Shown here: positions 27,521 through 36,047 of the stretch, in pieces
Position numbering within the stretch: position 1 is the first letter of the stretch
Layout: the number at the start of each line of letters is the position of its first letter
The notes under the pieces: model-generated
Told to the model about the DNA's origin: nothing
The model's input: the letters and a program-made list of their open reading frames with translations, nothing else
Databases searched by the model: none
Source: an uncultured Cryomorphaceae bacterium
GTDB taxonomy: Bacteria > Bacteroidota > Bacteroidia > Flavobacteriales > Schleiferiaceae
Direction: 5' to 3'
DNA: 64,000 nt
Assembly: GCA_937120475.1 (NCBI GenBank)
Contig: CAKZJV010000007.1
Location: forward strand, 760,068-824,067
Position numbers and translations under genes: made by a program

Positions 27521-27940
27521 ATGGCGGAATTAAAAACCAAGCTCAACGATGACGATCCGCTGGCTTTTTTGGAAAGCGTGGAGGATGAGAAAAAACGGCA
27601 GGATGCCTACGAAATCCTGGAAATGTTAAAGAAAATATCGGGCAAGGAACCTAGAATGTGGGGCGGCTCCATAATCGGTTTCGGAAATTACCATTACAAG
27701 TACGACAGTGGTCGTGAGGGTGACTGGTTTTTGGCCGGTTTTTCACCGCGCAAACAAAATTTTTCATTGTACATAATGAGTGGTTTTGACCGGTATAACG
27801 AGCTTCTTAAAAAACTCGGTAAATACCAAACCGGCAAAGCTTGCCTGTACATCAAAAAACTTGAAGATGTGGACCGTAAGGTGCTTTACGAACTGATGGA
27901 AGTCTCCTATCAGCGCATGAATGCAAAGTACAACGGCTAG
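27521..27940 (+). CDS. DUF1801 domain protein
   Basis: This 139-residue cytosolic protein matches DUF1801, with RMWGGSIIGFGNYHYKY and the FSPRKQNFSLYIMSGF strand followed by LGKYQTGKACLYIKKLEDVD, quoted in parts. The family is common and small but has no established function. It follows the DEAD-box gene after ten bases, so it is likely in the same transcript, and its last four bases overlap the convergent decarboxylase gene. Confidence 0.87.
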   Translation: MAELKTKLNDDDPLAFLESVEDEKKRQDAYEILEMLKKISGKEPRMWGGSIIGFGNYHYKYDSGREGDWFLAGFSPRKQNFSLYIMSGFDRYNELLKKLGKYQTGKACLYIKKLEDVDRKVLYELMEVSYQRMNAKYNG

Positions 27941-29175
27941 TTTTTTAAGTTCTTCAGTTCTCCTAAGAAAGCATCGATCACCTCCCCTTTGGTGTGGGGC
28001 ATAACTACTATTTTCCACCACCGTGCATTGCCCTGGTAAGTGTCTGCCACCAGTCGGTATTTGAGTCCCAGCTCATCCGGAAAATAGCCCGCCCGCAACG
28101 ACACTATATTCATATCAGAATTGCGGAAAAAGGGAATTTGAAGTTCGTGCAAGGCTGTACATAAGCGATCAGTTTCCGTGATCAACTCACGCATATTACT
28201 TTTCCAGCCCTGCGGCCCGTAGGTTTGCAATATCATCCAGATGGAAATAGCTTGGGCCCCGTTGCGGCTGCCGCAAAGGGTATAATCCAAACCCTGTACA
28301 TACTGGGCCTCTTCGGTGGCCGCAAAGTGCATCCAGCCCTTTCGCACCAGGAAAATGCCGGTACCGTAGGGGGCCATCAACATTTTATGGGCATCCAGAG
28401 TAATGGAATTAATATGGGGATTGGAAAAATCGAGCTGGTTTTGCCGGGTAATAAACGGGTAGATAAAACCCCCAAAAGCCCCGTCTGCGTGCATTTTAAA
28501 CGGCAGATCGAGCTTTTTGAAAACCCCGGCCATAAGCTGTGGATCATCCACTGAACCAAACATGGTGGTACTCATATTAGCTATCACAATGAAGTACTTA
28601 ACCCCCTGTACATGAGCATCGCAAATACGCTGCTCCAGGGTGTCGGCTTCAATCTGGCGGTTGTTTTCATTTACCTTCACCGGTATGGCCTGTATGCCCA
28701 GCAGGTTGCATCCCTTGGGGAAGGAGTAATGACTATCTTCACTGTACACCACTCCTATTTCGTGGTTTTTGGCCCTGAACTGCTTGCGGTAATAATTCCG
28801 ATAGATCCACAAGGCTTGTATGTTGGCCTCGGTGCCGCCCGGTGCTACGTATCCATCCACACTTTTTTCAGGGGCATTTAAGATCTCCTCCGAAACCATC
28901 CGGATCAGTTCTATCTCCAGTTTTTGGGTGCCCCGGAACAGGTCCTCCCCTTTTTCTTCAGTTAGTGTATGGCATCCAATGTGGTTAGGGTTGTTGATGA
29001 GGGTTTGCAGATAGGGCGCCTCCTTCAAAAAATCGGCATCGCGATAAAATTGTTCGGTATCCAGGTAAGAGCCGGGAATCCCCAATATGTAATCCGAGTC
29101 ATAATTGCGGTTTTCGTTAAGTGCTGCAAAAACACGCTCTTTGATCTGTTCTTTCGATAGTTTTTTCCAAAGCAT
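27937..29175 (-). CDS. pyridoxal-dependent group II decarboxylase
   Basis: This 412-residue PLP enzyme has the group II decarboxylase signatures: APGGTEANIQAL, HADGAFGG (His229, Asp231) and the PLP lysine Lys264 in TLDAHKMLMAPYGTG. Related enzymes act on glutamate, aspartate, tyrosine, histidine or similar amino acids; the substrate cannot be assigned from these motifs. The gene stands alone, so polyamine, beta-alanine or acid-stress roles are all open. A TACCTTTG element ends five bases before the ATG, suggesting a leaderless mRNA. Confidence 0.9.
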   Translation of the reverse strand: MLWKKLSKEQIKERVFAALNENRNYDSDYILGIPGSYLDTEQFYRDADFLKEAPYLQTLINNPNHIGCHTLTEEKGEDLFRGTQKLEIELIRMVSEEILNAPEKSVDGYVAPGGTEANIQALWIYRNYYRKQFRAKNHEIGVVYSEDSHYSFPKGCNLLGIQAIPVKVNENNRQIEADTLEQRICDAHVQGVKYFIVIANMSTTMFGSVDDPQLMAGVFKKLDLPFKMHADGAFGGFIYPFITRQNQLDFSNPHINSITLDAHKMLMAPYGTGIFLVRKGWMHFAATEEAQYVQGLDYTLCGSRNGAQAISIWMILQTYGPQGWKSNMRELITETDRLCTALHELQIPFFRNSDMNIVSLRAGYFPDELGLKYRLVADTYQGNARWWKIVVMPHTKGEVIDAFLGELKNLKN

Positions 29176-29179
29176 CGGG

Positions 29180-29187
29180 CAAAGGTA
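29180..29187 (-). promoter_or_regulatory. -7 promoter element TACCTTTG of the decarboxylase gene
   Basis: On the minus strand an exact TAnnTTTG lies four bases upstream of the ATG at 29175, so transcription would begin at or next to the start codon. Confidence 0.55.
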
Positions 29188-29251
29188 GCATGCCGGTTTG
29201 GTTTAGTATATTTCAAATATCCTTTAAAGATGCGGCCAAATAGTGCACTTA

Positions 29252-29283
29252 TTTTGTTTTGGCCCACTATACAAGTACTTTTG
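29252..29283 (+). promoter_or_regulatory. full Bacteroidota promoter upstream of the sulP operon
   Basis: TTTTG at 29252-29256 and TACTTTTG at 29276-29283 are separated by 19 bases, matching the -33/-7 spacing of the Bacteroidota primary sigma factor. It is the best complete promoter in the window and lies 27 bases before the small membrane protein gene preceding sulP. Confidence 0.7.
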
Positions 29284-29310
29284 TGAAACACCGCTATCGA
29301 GTATTTATTG

Positions 29311-29652
29311 ATGAACCGGCTTTTCAATTTTTATTTAATCCCCCGACCAGGCCAACGGCTTGTGCAAATTTTATTGGTGTTTCTGGTACTTTTTGGTACC
29401 CTTTCCAACGTTAGCAGTTGGAAGCCTGACCCGGTAAAAATGGAACTCCAGGAAGCCCCGGATGATAGTTCACCGGAAGACTCGGAAGATAAAATCAACG
29501 AACTGGATCTGATACTCCATAATTCACAACAACAACTCTACAGCTACAGCACTTCAAAAATCTTTAATCACCATTTACATTTTTTAACGGCTCATTTTAC
29601 GTCCAACGTTTCTACGCCCCCTCCTGAATTGGAGCTGCTCATTTCAGCTTAA
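29311..29652 (+). CDS. small membrane-anchored protein upstream of sulP
   Basis: This 113-residue protein starts at ATG 29311 (TTG at 29308 is less likely). It has one hydrophobic helix (VQILLVFLVLFGTLSNV) after a short basic N terminus, then an acidic linker (APDDSSPEDSEDK) and a His-containing end (IFNHHLHFLTAHF). I do not recognise a family. It shares the promoter at 29252-29283 with sulP and is separated from it by 70 bases containing a hairpin, so it may be a partner or regulator of the transporter. Confidence 0.6.
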   Translation: MNRLFNFYLIPRPGQRLVQILLVFLVLFGTLSNVSSWKPDPVKMELQEAPDDSSPEDSEDKINELDLILHNSQQQLYSYSTSKIFNHHLHFLTAHFTSNVSTPPPELELLISA

Positions 29653-29675
29653 CCAGGCCCATTATCCTTAATGCA

Positions 29676-29696
29676 GGGGATTAATCTTCCCCTTTT
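29676..29696 (+). terminator. weak hairpin with T run between the small gene and sulP
   Basis: GGGGA and TCCCC pair with a seven-base loop followed by TTTT. It could be a weak terminator or an attenuator that lowers sulP transcription relative to the small gene. Confidence 0.4.
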
Positions 29697-29722
29697 CTAA
29701 ATCAAAACTCATTTTACCACTT

Positions 29723-31333
29723 ATGGAAACCCGTACTAATCTTAGCCCTTTCAAAAACCTTCGCCACGACCTCCCTTCATCCATCGTAGTATTCCTGGTA
29801 GCAATGCCTCTTTGCCTTGGTATTGCCCTAGCCTCCGAAGCTCCGCTTTTTTCCGGTATTATAGCCGGTATTGCCGGTGGATTGGTAGTAACCGTAGCCA
29901 GTGGCTCTCCGCTGGGTGTTAGCGGGCCTGCGGCAGGATTGATCATTATTGTGGTAGGCGCCATTCGGCAATTGGGCTTTGAAGGTTTCCTGGTGGCGGT
30001 AGTATTGGCTGGTGTTATTCAATTGATATTCGGCTTTTTGAAGGCCGGTATTATCGGCTATTATTTTCCGAGTGTGGTCATCAAGGGTATGCTTTCGGCT
30101 ATTGGTATTACCATTATTTTAAAGCAAATACCTCACGCCTTTGGTTATGATGAAGATTTTATTGGCGACCTGGCCTTCTTTCAAAAAGACGGACATAATA
30201 CCATCTCAGAGCTGTCTTACGCATTTAATGAAATAATACCGGCTGCTTTGATCATTACCCTGGTATCACTGGCTATTTTACTGATATGGGAACGGCCAGC
30301 CGTAAAAAAACATAAAATACTGGGTTTGGTACAAGGGCCATTGATCGCAGTACTGGCGGGTATAGGCCTGGCGGTATGGTTTAACGGTACTTCCGATATG
30401 AGCCTGGATGCCGAGCACTTGGTTTCTTTGCCGGTAGCCGAATCTTTTGACGATTTTCTGGGATTATTTACCCTGCCTGACTTTGGAGTTCTGGGCAATT
30501 ACCAGGTGTATGTGGCTGCACTTACCATAGCGGTGGTAGCCAGTATTGAAACACTTTTATGCGTGGAAGCTACTGACAAAATGGATCCCTACAAACGTGT
30601 TACGCCTACCAACCGCGAGTTAAAAGCCCAAGGATTGGGAAATATAGCCTCCGGTTTAATCGGTGGTTTGCCGGTTACCCAGGTAATTGTGCGGAGTTCC
30701 GCCAACATTCAATCAGGAGGGCGCACCAAGGCCTCTGCTTTTATTCACGGCCTTTTTCTGCTAATCACCGTTTTAACCATTCCTCACCTTTTAAATATGA
30801 TCCCTAAGGCCAGCCTTGCAGCCATATTATTCCTGGTGGGTTACAAACTAGCCAAACCCTCCATTTTTAAATCGATTTATAAAATGGGACACGAGCAGTT
30901 CATCCCTTTTATTGTAACCATTGTAGGGATTGTTTTTACCGATCTGCTCAAAGGTATCGGCCTCGGTATGGTAGTGGCTATTTTCTACATCCTTTATAAA
31001 AATTATAAAATACCCTTCCATTTCAACAAGGGCCAGGTGGGTAACAAAACCGAACCTATTCTCCTTCAATTGTCGGAAGACGTAAGCTTCCTCAATAAAG
31101 CGGGAATCCAGCATACCTTAACGGAATTGCCGGATAATTCATCCGTAATTATTGATGCCTCCCGCACCCGTTACATACATCCCGATGTAATAGAGATTAT
31201 TGAGGATTTCAAGCTGAACGCTAAAACCAGGAATATCGACATTGATGTGCGCGGCATGGAAATCAATACGGACGAGTCCAGCTCCGTAAAAGCATTTGCC
31301 CAATTGGTGGACAACGGAAATACTAAGCAATAA
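29723..31333 (+). CDS. SulP family inorganic anion transporter
   Basis: This 536-residue inner-membrane transporter has the SulP N-terminal signature (PSSIVVFLVAMPLCLGIAL and SGSPLGVSGPAAGL), about 12-14 helices and a C-terminal STAS domain from about residue 435 (LLQLSEDVSFLNKAGI, SSVIIDASRTRYI). Members carry sulfate, bicarbonate or other anions with sodium or protons. Bicarbonate uptake is common for marine Bacteroidota homologues, but the substrate is not settled by sequence. A DoxX-family gene follows after 12 bases. Confidence 0.93.
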   Translation: METRTNLSPFKNLRHDLPSSIVVFLVAMPLCLGIALASEAPLFSGIIAGIAGGLVVTVASGSPLGVSGPAAGLIIIVVGAIRQLGFEGFLVAVVLAGVIQLIFGFLKAGIIGYYFPSVVIKGMLSAIGITIILKQIPHAFGYDEDFIGDLAFFQKDGHNTISELSYAFNEIIPAALIITLVSLAILLIWERPAVKKHKILGLVQGPLIAVLAGIGLAVWFNGTSDMSLDAEHLVSLPVAESFDDFLGLFTLPDFGVLGNYQVYVAALTIAVVASIETLLCVEATDKMDPYKRVTPTNRELKAQGLGNIASGLIGGLPVTQVIVRSSANIQSGGRTKASAFIHGLFLLITVLTIPHLLNMIPKASLAAILFLVGYKLAKPSIFKSIYKMGHEQFIPFIVTIVGIVFTDLLKGIGLGMVVAIFYILYKNYKIPFHFNKGQVGNKTEPILLQLSEDVSFLNKAGIQHTLTELPDNSSVIIDASRTRYIHPDVIEIIEDFKLNAKTRNIDIDVRGMEINTDESSSVKAFAQLVDNGNTKQ

Positions 31334-31345
31334 ACAGATTTTTAT

Positions 31346-31717
31346 ATGTCTCCAGACTTTGGAAAACTAGTGTTGCGCGTGGGTTTTGGTGGAATGATGC
31401 TCACCCATGGATGGCCCAAAGCCGTTAACCTGGTATCCGATTGGGGTACGGTAGAATTTGCCGACCCCCTTGGAATTGGTAGTACCGCCTCGCTGATATT
31501 AACGGTGTTTGCGGAGTTGATCTGCGCACTTTCGGTATTAATCGGTTACAAAACCCGCCTGGCCAGTATTCCTCTTATTATTACCATGTTGATAGCGGCC
31601 TTGGTTATTCACGGCCCCGATCCTCTGGCCAAGAAGGAATTGGCCTTACTCTATCTTAGCGGGTACGTGGCCATCGCCATAATGGGCCCCGGAAAATGGT
31701 CATTGGATAAGAAGTAA
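31346..31717 (+). CDS. DoxX family membrane protein
   Basis: This 123-residue protein has four predicted helices and the DoxX pattern: LVLRVGFGGMMLTHGWPKAV at the N terminus and FAELICALSVLIGYKTRLAS in the middle. The family is associated with thiosulfate or quinone redox and with oxidative stress, but most members are uncharacterised. It lies directly downstream of sulP and ends two bases from a convergent gene. Confidence 0.9.
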   Translation: MSPDFGKLVLRVGFGGMMLTHGWPKAVNLVSDWGTVEFADPLGIGSTASLILTVFAELICALSVLIGYKTRLASIPLIITMLIAALVIHGPDPLAKKELALLYLSGYVAIAIMGPGKWSLDKK

Positions 31718-31718
31718 G

Positions 31719-32159
31719 TTACGGTTTTCCGAAATGATAGGATACTCCTAAAAAACTGCGCAATTGGGCACCGTAAAAACTATCGTACAGCAAGGGGGAT
31801 AACTCGAAGATGAAGCCCAGTGCCCTCATTTGGGATAGGGGCATCCAGCGAACCCCGGTGGTCATAAAATAACCTCCCACAACACTACCTTCCTGGTATA
31901 GTGGGTTGAGATTTACCCCACCCCCTGCGTAAAAGTTGAATTCCTCCCTGCGTAAAAGGTTGAACATAGGAGCCAACTCGATATTGAGATTTGTAATAAA
32001 ACTGTTGGTTTCCATTCGTAAATCTCCAAAAACCAGCCGATCCGGATTAGTGGTGAGTTGCACCTGGCTATAGTTGAACGGAAAGTAACCCAATGCCAGT
32101 TGTGCAGACATGGGAATGGAACTAACAAGCAATACCAGGAGGAGAAAAAGTTTTTTCAT
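31719..32159 (-). CDS. small outer-membrane beta-barrel-like protein
   Basis: This 146-residue exported protein starts at ATG 32159 with a signal peptide (LFLLLVLLVSSIPMSAQ). The mature part is built of alternating amphipathic strands with aromatic girdles (NFYAGGGVNLNPLY, GGYFMTTGVRWMPL, LRSFLGVSYHFGKP), a pattern of 8-stranded outer-membrane barrels. No family name is recognised. Its start overlaps the stop of the xylanase gene (ATGA), so the two are probably translated together. Confidence 0.7.
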   Translation of the reverse strand: MKKLFLLLVLLVSSIPMSAQLALGYFPFNYSQVQLTTNPDRLVFGDLRMETNSFITNLNIELAPMFNLLRREEFNFYAGGGVNLNPLYQEGSVVGGYFMTTGVRWMPLSQMRALGFIFELSPLLYDSFYGAQLRSFLGVSYHFGKP

Positions 32160-33172
32160 TTTAGTGCATTTTGAAAGCCACAATAGGCCGGTTTGGGTTG
32201 GCCGGAGGTGTTAAACAGCAAACCTGCATCCACCCGATTGAAGTAAGCCGGTAACCAGGAATCCGCATCCGTTAGGCCCCAAAGGGTTATGCCGTATTGA
32301 TATTGGGGAGGAATACTTCTGTAAATGCGTACCACATCGTAATACGTATCCTGTTGCTCACGCAAATCCTTTTCGGTTATGGTGGTTTTAGTAACCCAGG
32401 GATTAACACTTACATCCAGCTCGGAGAAATGCACCATAAAGCCTGCCCTCCAGATTTTATCCACGGCCTCTTGCAACTCCATCCGGTAGGGCCCGGCTAT
32501 GGATATATGCATTTGCATGCCAATGCCACTTATGCGAATTCCGCGGTTGCGTAAATTCCGGCAAATAGAAATGGCGGCATCCAGTTTCCGAGGGTTACTG
32601 GCCAGGTTAAAATCATTGTAAAAAAGCAGTGCCCCGGGATCCGCATCCTGGGCGGTTTTATAGGCGAGGTAAAGGTAATCCTCCCCAATGTTCTCCAACC
32701 AGACAGTTTTGCGCAAACCGCCCCGCTCATCCAGGGCTTCGTTCACCACATCCCAGGCATGTACCTGGCCCCGGTAACGGTTCACAAGGGTTTGGATATG
32801 ATCGATCATTACCTCCCTCAGATCATGACTTTGACCTACCCATTCCGGCAATTGCTGGTGCCAGACCAAGGGGTGGCCGTGAATACGAATGTTGCGTTCG
32901 TAGGCAGCTCGGATAAGCCGATCGGCCCCGGTAAAATCGTAAAACCCGGGCCCGGGATGAATATTTTCAAACTTCAGATCATTCTCCGTAGTTAGGCCAT
33001 TGAAATGCCGGTCAAAAAGAGGTGGACTTCCGGGAAATACCTGGTACGCATTAAGGGCAGTGGATACCGTAAAGTCCGCCAACTTCCAAAGTTCACCTTC
33101 TTCACACCCGGTAGTTGTGTTTTGGCGGCAACTCATTAAACACGTAATGAAAATAAGTCCGATCCATCGCAT
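32156..33172 (-). CDS. GH10 endo-1,4-beta-xylanase lipoprotein
   Basis: This glycoside hydrolase family 10 enzyme is predicted to cut internal beta-1,4-xylan bonds. Counting from ATG 33172, the acid/base is Glu145 in DVVNEALD and the nucleophile Glu251 in HFSELDVS; FENIHPG and IRIHGHPLVWH are also family motifs. A lipobox (CLMSC) places it on the membrane, likely facing out. TATGTTTG ends three bases before the ATG, suggesting a leaderless mRNA. No SusC/SusD or other glycan genes accompany it, only a small barrel protein. Confidence 0.93.
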   Translation of the reverse strand: MRWIGLIFITCLMSCRQNTTTGCEEGELWKLADFTVSTALNAYQVFPGSPPLFDRHFNGLTTENDLKFENIHPGPGFYDFTGADRLIRAAYERNIRIHGHPLVWHQQLPEWVGQSHDLREVMIDHIQTLVNRYRGQVHAWDVVNEALDERGGLRKTVWLENIGEDYLYLAYKTAQDADPGALLFYNDFNLASNPRKLDAAISICRNLRNRGIRISGIGMQMHISIAGPYRMELQEAVDKIWRAGFMVHFSELDVSVNPWVTKTTITEKDLREQQDTYYDVVRIYRSIPPQYQYGITLWGLTDADSWLPAYFNRVDAGLLFNTSGQPKPAYCGFQNALK

Positions 33173-33175
33173 ACC

Positions 33176-33183
33176 CAAACATA
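33176..33183 (-). promoter_or_regulatory. -7 promoter element TATGTTTG of the xylanase gene
   Basis: An exact minus-strand TAnnTTTG lies three bases upstream of ATG 33172 and supports that start over the in-frame TTG at 33178, which is inside the element. Confidence 0.5.
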
Positions 33184-33322
33184 AGATAACCGATTAAATT
33201 TTTTGGCCCCTTTTTAAAGTTGCTTACGTAATACTAAATGAAGGCACTTTGATTTGAAATGTTACCCCCTATAGAGTGCTTGGTTTTTAAGGATTGCAAT
33301 ATCCCAACTTCCCTTGTAAGCG

Positions 33323-33365
33323 AATGCGCGGGAGACCTGCCAGGGTCGGCCCGCGCATTTTTTTT
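33323..33365 (+). terminator. strong plus-strand terminator with no upstream protein gene
   Basis: AATGCGCGGG (33323-33332) and CCCGCGCATT (33350-33359) form a ten-base-pair stem that continues through an inner GACC/GGTC helix with a TGCCAG loop, followed by T8. The T run exists only on the plus strand, while both neighbouring genes are on the minus strand. It may end a small RNA transcribed from 33190-33330. Confidence 0.8.
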
Positions 33366-35202
33366 ATACATATCCCCGGGCCTGGAGTTTAAAGAGTGCT
33401 GCGTACTTACCGTCTTGTTTCAATAGCTCTTCATGGCTGCCCAACTCACGCAGTTCACCATTTTCAAGAAACAGAATACGGTCGGCCATACGAACGGTGC
33501 TAAAGCGGTGACTGATCAATACAGCCGTACGGCCTTCAATCAATTCCGAGAATCGCAGGAAAACTTCATTCTCAGCACGGGCATCCAGGGCACTGGTGGG
33601 TTCATCCAGTATCATAAGCTGGGCATCACCCATGTAGGCGCGGGCCAAAGCAATTTTTTGCCACTCTCCCCCACTCAGGTCCACCCCACCCTCAAAACGC
33701 TTACCCAATATTTGTTGGTAACGTTGAGGAAGTTTATCAATTACGGTATCGGCTAAACTTTTGCGGGCACTGGCTTCAATCTGGCCTTTTTCATCCAGGC
33801 TATGGATTTGGCCAATGGCAATATTCTCGTCTGCCTGCAATTGAAATTTTACATAGTCCTGGAAGATGATGCTCACGTTATTCCGGAGGTCCACCAGGTC
33901 GTATTCCTTCATATCCACCCCATCCAGTAAAATACGTCCCTCGGTGGGTTCGTATAGGCGGGCCAGTAATTTGACCAGGGTTGTTTTACCCGCGCCATTT
34001 TCACCGACCAGGGCCAGTTTTTCCCCCGCCTTTAAATGAAAGCTGAGATTGCGTAGTGAATAATGCGGGCTTCCGGGATATTTGAAGCTTACATTTTCGA
34101 AAGTGAAACCTTTTTGGATGGGTTTGGGTACGGTTTGCAGGTTTAAAGAAGGTCTTATTTGCGGCTTCAACTCAAAGAAGTCAAAAAGATCCTGCAGGTA
34201 AAGGGCACTCTCGGCAATCTGGCTAAAGCGGTTCATGATGTTTTGCAGCATATTCCTCATCTGCAAAAAAGAGCCGGACAGGAAGGTGAGTTTACCCACC
34301 GTAATATTCCCTTCTACCGTATCGAAAATGATATAGACATAAGCTCCGTAGTACGCAACCGTACCAATAGCACTGAGTAAGCTACCCCAAAAGGCCCGGC
34401 TACTGGCCAGTTTTTTGTTTGCTTTATAGTACTCGTTGGCCAACTTTTTAAAACGCTGGGAAATAAAGTCTTGTAGGCCGAATATCTTAATCTCCTTAGC
34501 GGTTTCGTCACTGGCCCCGATGTAACGCAAATAATCGAGTTCCCTGCGCTGCGGTGTCCAGCTACGCGTAAGGCTGTAGGTACGCTCGCTAAAAGTGGTT
34601 TCCCCCAAAAAGGAAGGGATGATAGCCACAAAAAGTATCAGGATGAGCAAGGGTTTAAAGGCAATAAGCCCCACCGAAAAGAAAATAATGGTAATGATAT
34701 CCTGTAGTTGAGTGAGGGTTTGGCTCATTAAAACCGTACGGCTGGTGGTTTGCCTGCGTGCCCGTTCCAGTTTGTCGTAAAATTTGCTGTCTTCAAATTG
34801 GTAAAGGTCCAGCGTTGCCGCGTGGTGAATAAGCTTTACCGAGGTCGTATTGCTAAAAAGGTCGCCCAGGAGGCTATCCAGTAAAGTAATACCCCGGTTC
34901 ATAATATCGCTGAGCAGGGCCAGCCCGAACTCCATACCCAGGTACAGCCATATCTTGCTATAGTCCGGGACACTTTGCTCCATTTGCAGGATAATCTCAT
35001 CAATAATGAGCTTACCTACCCAAAGCATAATCACCGGTACGGCTGCTTTAAGTACCCGTAAAATGATATTGGCCATCGTCATCCACGGGCTGGTTTCCCA
35101 AATCATTTTGAAAAACCGGGGGAGGTTGCGAAAGGCACTGACTCTTTCCTTAAGGCTTACTTTATTGTTACGGGGTTCAAAGGGGTTTCTGAAAACGGCC
35201 AT
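33364..35202 (-). CDS. ABC exporter, fused permease and ATPase
   Basis: This 612-residue half-transporter has an N-terminal six-helix exporter domain and a C-terminal ATPase with Walker A GENGAGKTT, the signature LSGGEWQ, Walker B LMILDEPTSALD and the switch His in LISHRFST. It would work as a homodimer exporting a lipid, peptide or drug; substrate unknown. The N-terminal 30 residues are cytosolic and basic. A TACCTTTG element lies four bases before the ATG, suggesting a leaderless transcript. Confidence 0.92.
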   Translation of the reverse strand: MAVFRNPFEPRNNKVSLKERVSAFRNLPRFFKMIWETSPWMTMANIILRVLKAAVPVIMLWVGKLIIDEIILQMEQSVPDYSKIWLYLGMEFGLALLSDIMNRGITLLDSLLGDLFSNTTSVKLIHHAATLDLYQFEDSKFYDKLERARRQTTSRTVLMSQTLTQLQDIITIIFFSVGLIAFKPLLILILFVAIIPSFLGETTFSERTYSLTRSWTPQRRELDYLRYIGASDETAKEIKIFGLQDFISQRFKKLANEYYKANKKLASSRAFWGSLLSAIGTVAYYGAYVYIIFDTVEGNITVGKLTFLSGSFLQMRNMLQNIMNRFSQIAESALYLQDLFDFFELKPQIRPSLNLQTVPKPIQKGFTFENVSFKYPGSPHYSLRNLSFHLKAGEKLALVGENGAGKTTLVKLLARLYEPTEGRILLDGVDMKEYDLVDLRNNVSIIFQDYVKFQLQADENIAIGQIHSLDEKGQIEASARKSLADTVIDKLPQRYQQILGKRFEGGVDLSGGEWQKIALARAYMGDAQLMILDEPTSALDARAENEVFLRFSELIEGRTAVLISHRFSTVRMADRILFLENGELRELGSHEELLKQDGKYAALFKLQARGYV

Positions 35203-35206
35203 GCCG

Positions 35207-35214
35207 CAAAGGTA
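35207..35214 (-). promoter_or_regulatory. -7 promoter element TACCTTTG of the ABC exporter gene
   Basis: An exact minus-strand TAnnTTTG lies four bases before ATG 35202; the start of transcription would coincide with the start codon. Confidence 0.55.
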
Positions 35215-35274
35215 CGTTTAGCAAACCGCAGCTTTGATTTCCTTTTTCTATAAGCGGTAAAACTCTTGAAATAG

Positions 35275-35829
35275 TTACTCCACCCTTACCCCTTTGAGCT
35301 TTCGCTTTTCGGTATCGTCTTCAAAACGAAGGCTTTTATCGATTAGCAAAACGGTGTTCTCACCCTCTACCAATCGCCATTTTTTACCTTCAAAGCGTAC
35401 GTATATGCCCCCTTGTTCGCGGGCAATGGCAAGCTGGTAACGTCCCCTGGTGTCCCTACGTTGATTTTCACCGGAGCTCATATTCTTTTCAAAAAGCAGG
35501 TATGACTTTTCTCCTTCATCAAAAAACACTTTTAAAACGTCTTTGTTATAAGGTTTCGCCACTCCGGGGGTCATTTTAGGGATCTCTACGAAGTAGCGAT
35601 ATACCCCGTTCACAAACTCCACTTTACCGGCTTTAATGGAATTGTCCTTGGTACTGGAGCTGTACGACAAAACGATCCTGCTATCGGTATAATACTGCAA
35701 TCGCTCCAGGTCGCTGGCTTCCTTACTTTCAATGCGTTCGCGTAAAGACTGGGTAAAAACCTCGCGGGAACAGCCCATTGCGAAAAGAGTTAATAGGGTT
35801 ACCAGGCTTAAGAATATCCGGGTTTTCAT
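35275..35829 (-). CDS. hypothetical lipoprotein
   Basis: This 184-residue protein has a lipoprotein signal peptide with lipobox AMGC. The mature part begins with a charged helix (SLRERIESKEASDLERLQYY) followed by beta strands (RIVLSYSSS, GVYRYFVEIPKMTPGV, VLKVFFDEGEKSYLLFE). No family is recognised. It has its own TATTTTTG element upstream and lies 72 bases upstream of the ABC exporter on the same strand. Confidence 0.72.
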   Translation of the reverse strand: MKTRIFLSLVTLLTLFAMGCSREVFTQSLRERIESKEASDLERLQYYTDSRIVLSYSSSTKDNSIKAGKVEFVNGVYRYFVEIPKMTPGVAKPYNKDVLKVFFDEGEKSYLLFEKNMSSGENQRRDTRGRYQLAIAREQGGIYVRFEGKKWRLVEGENTVLLIDKSLRFEDDTEKRKLKGVRVE

Positions 35830-35856
35830 GGGTCAAGCAATTTTGTAGATACGGAC

Positions 35857-35864
35857 CAAAAATA
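35857..35864 (-). promoter_or_regulatory. -7 promoter element TATTTTTG of the lipoprotein gene
   Basis: Exact minus-strand match to TAnnTTTG, 27 bases before ATG 35829. Confidence 0.45.
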
Positions 35865-35986
35865 GAGTTTGCCCCAGCCTTTTGACCTGGCCCACCAAAA
35901 GCTTATTCACAAAATACTGTTAGATGAGGGTGGTGAGACGCATTTAGCTCGGTTTCAGTAAAAAGTGGATATATTGCACGCCTATT

Positions 35987-35994
35987 TACGTTTG
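35987..35994 (+). promoter_or_regulatory. plus-strand -7 element TACGTTTG in the 35.8-36.2 kb gap
   Basis: The 396-base gap between two minus-strand genes holds no convincing coding frame. On the plus strand it contains this exact TAnnTTTG followed, 54 bases later, by a terminator hairpin, so a short RNA of about 70-80 bases is possible. No -33 TTG is seen at the standard distance. Confidence 0.35.
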
Positions 35995-36047
35995 AGCTTT
36001 AAAAAAACGTATTTCTAAAAATATTCAACCTGCTATGAATTGGAAGA

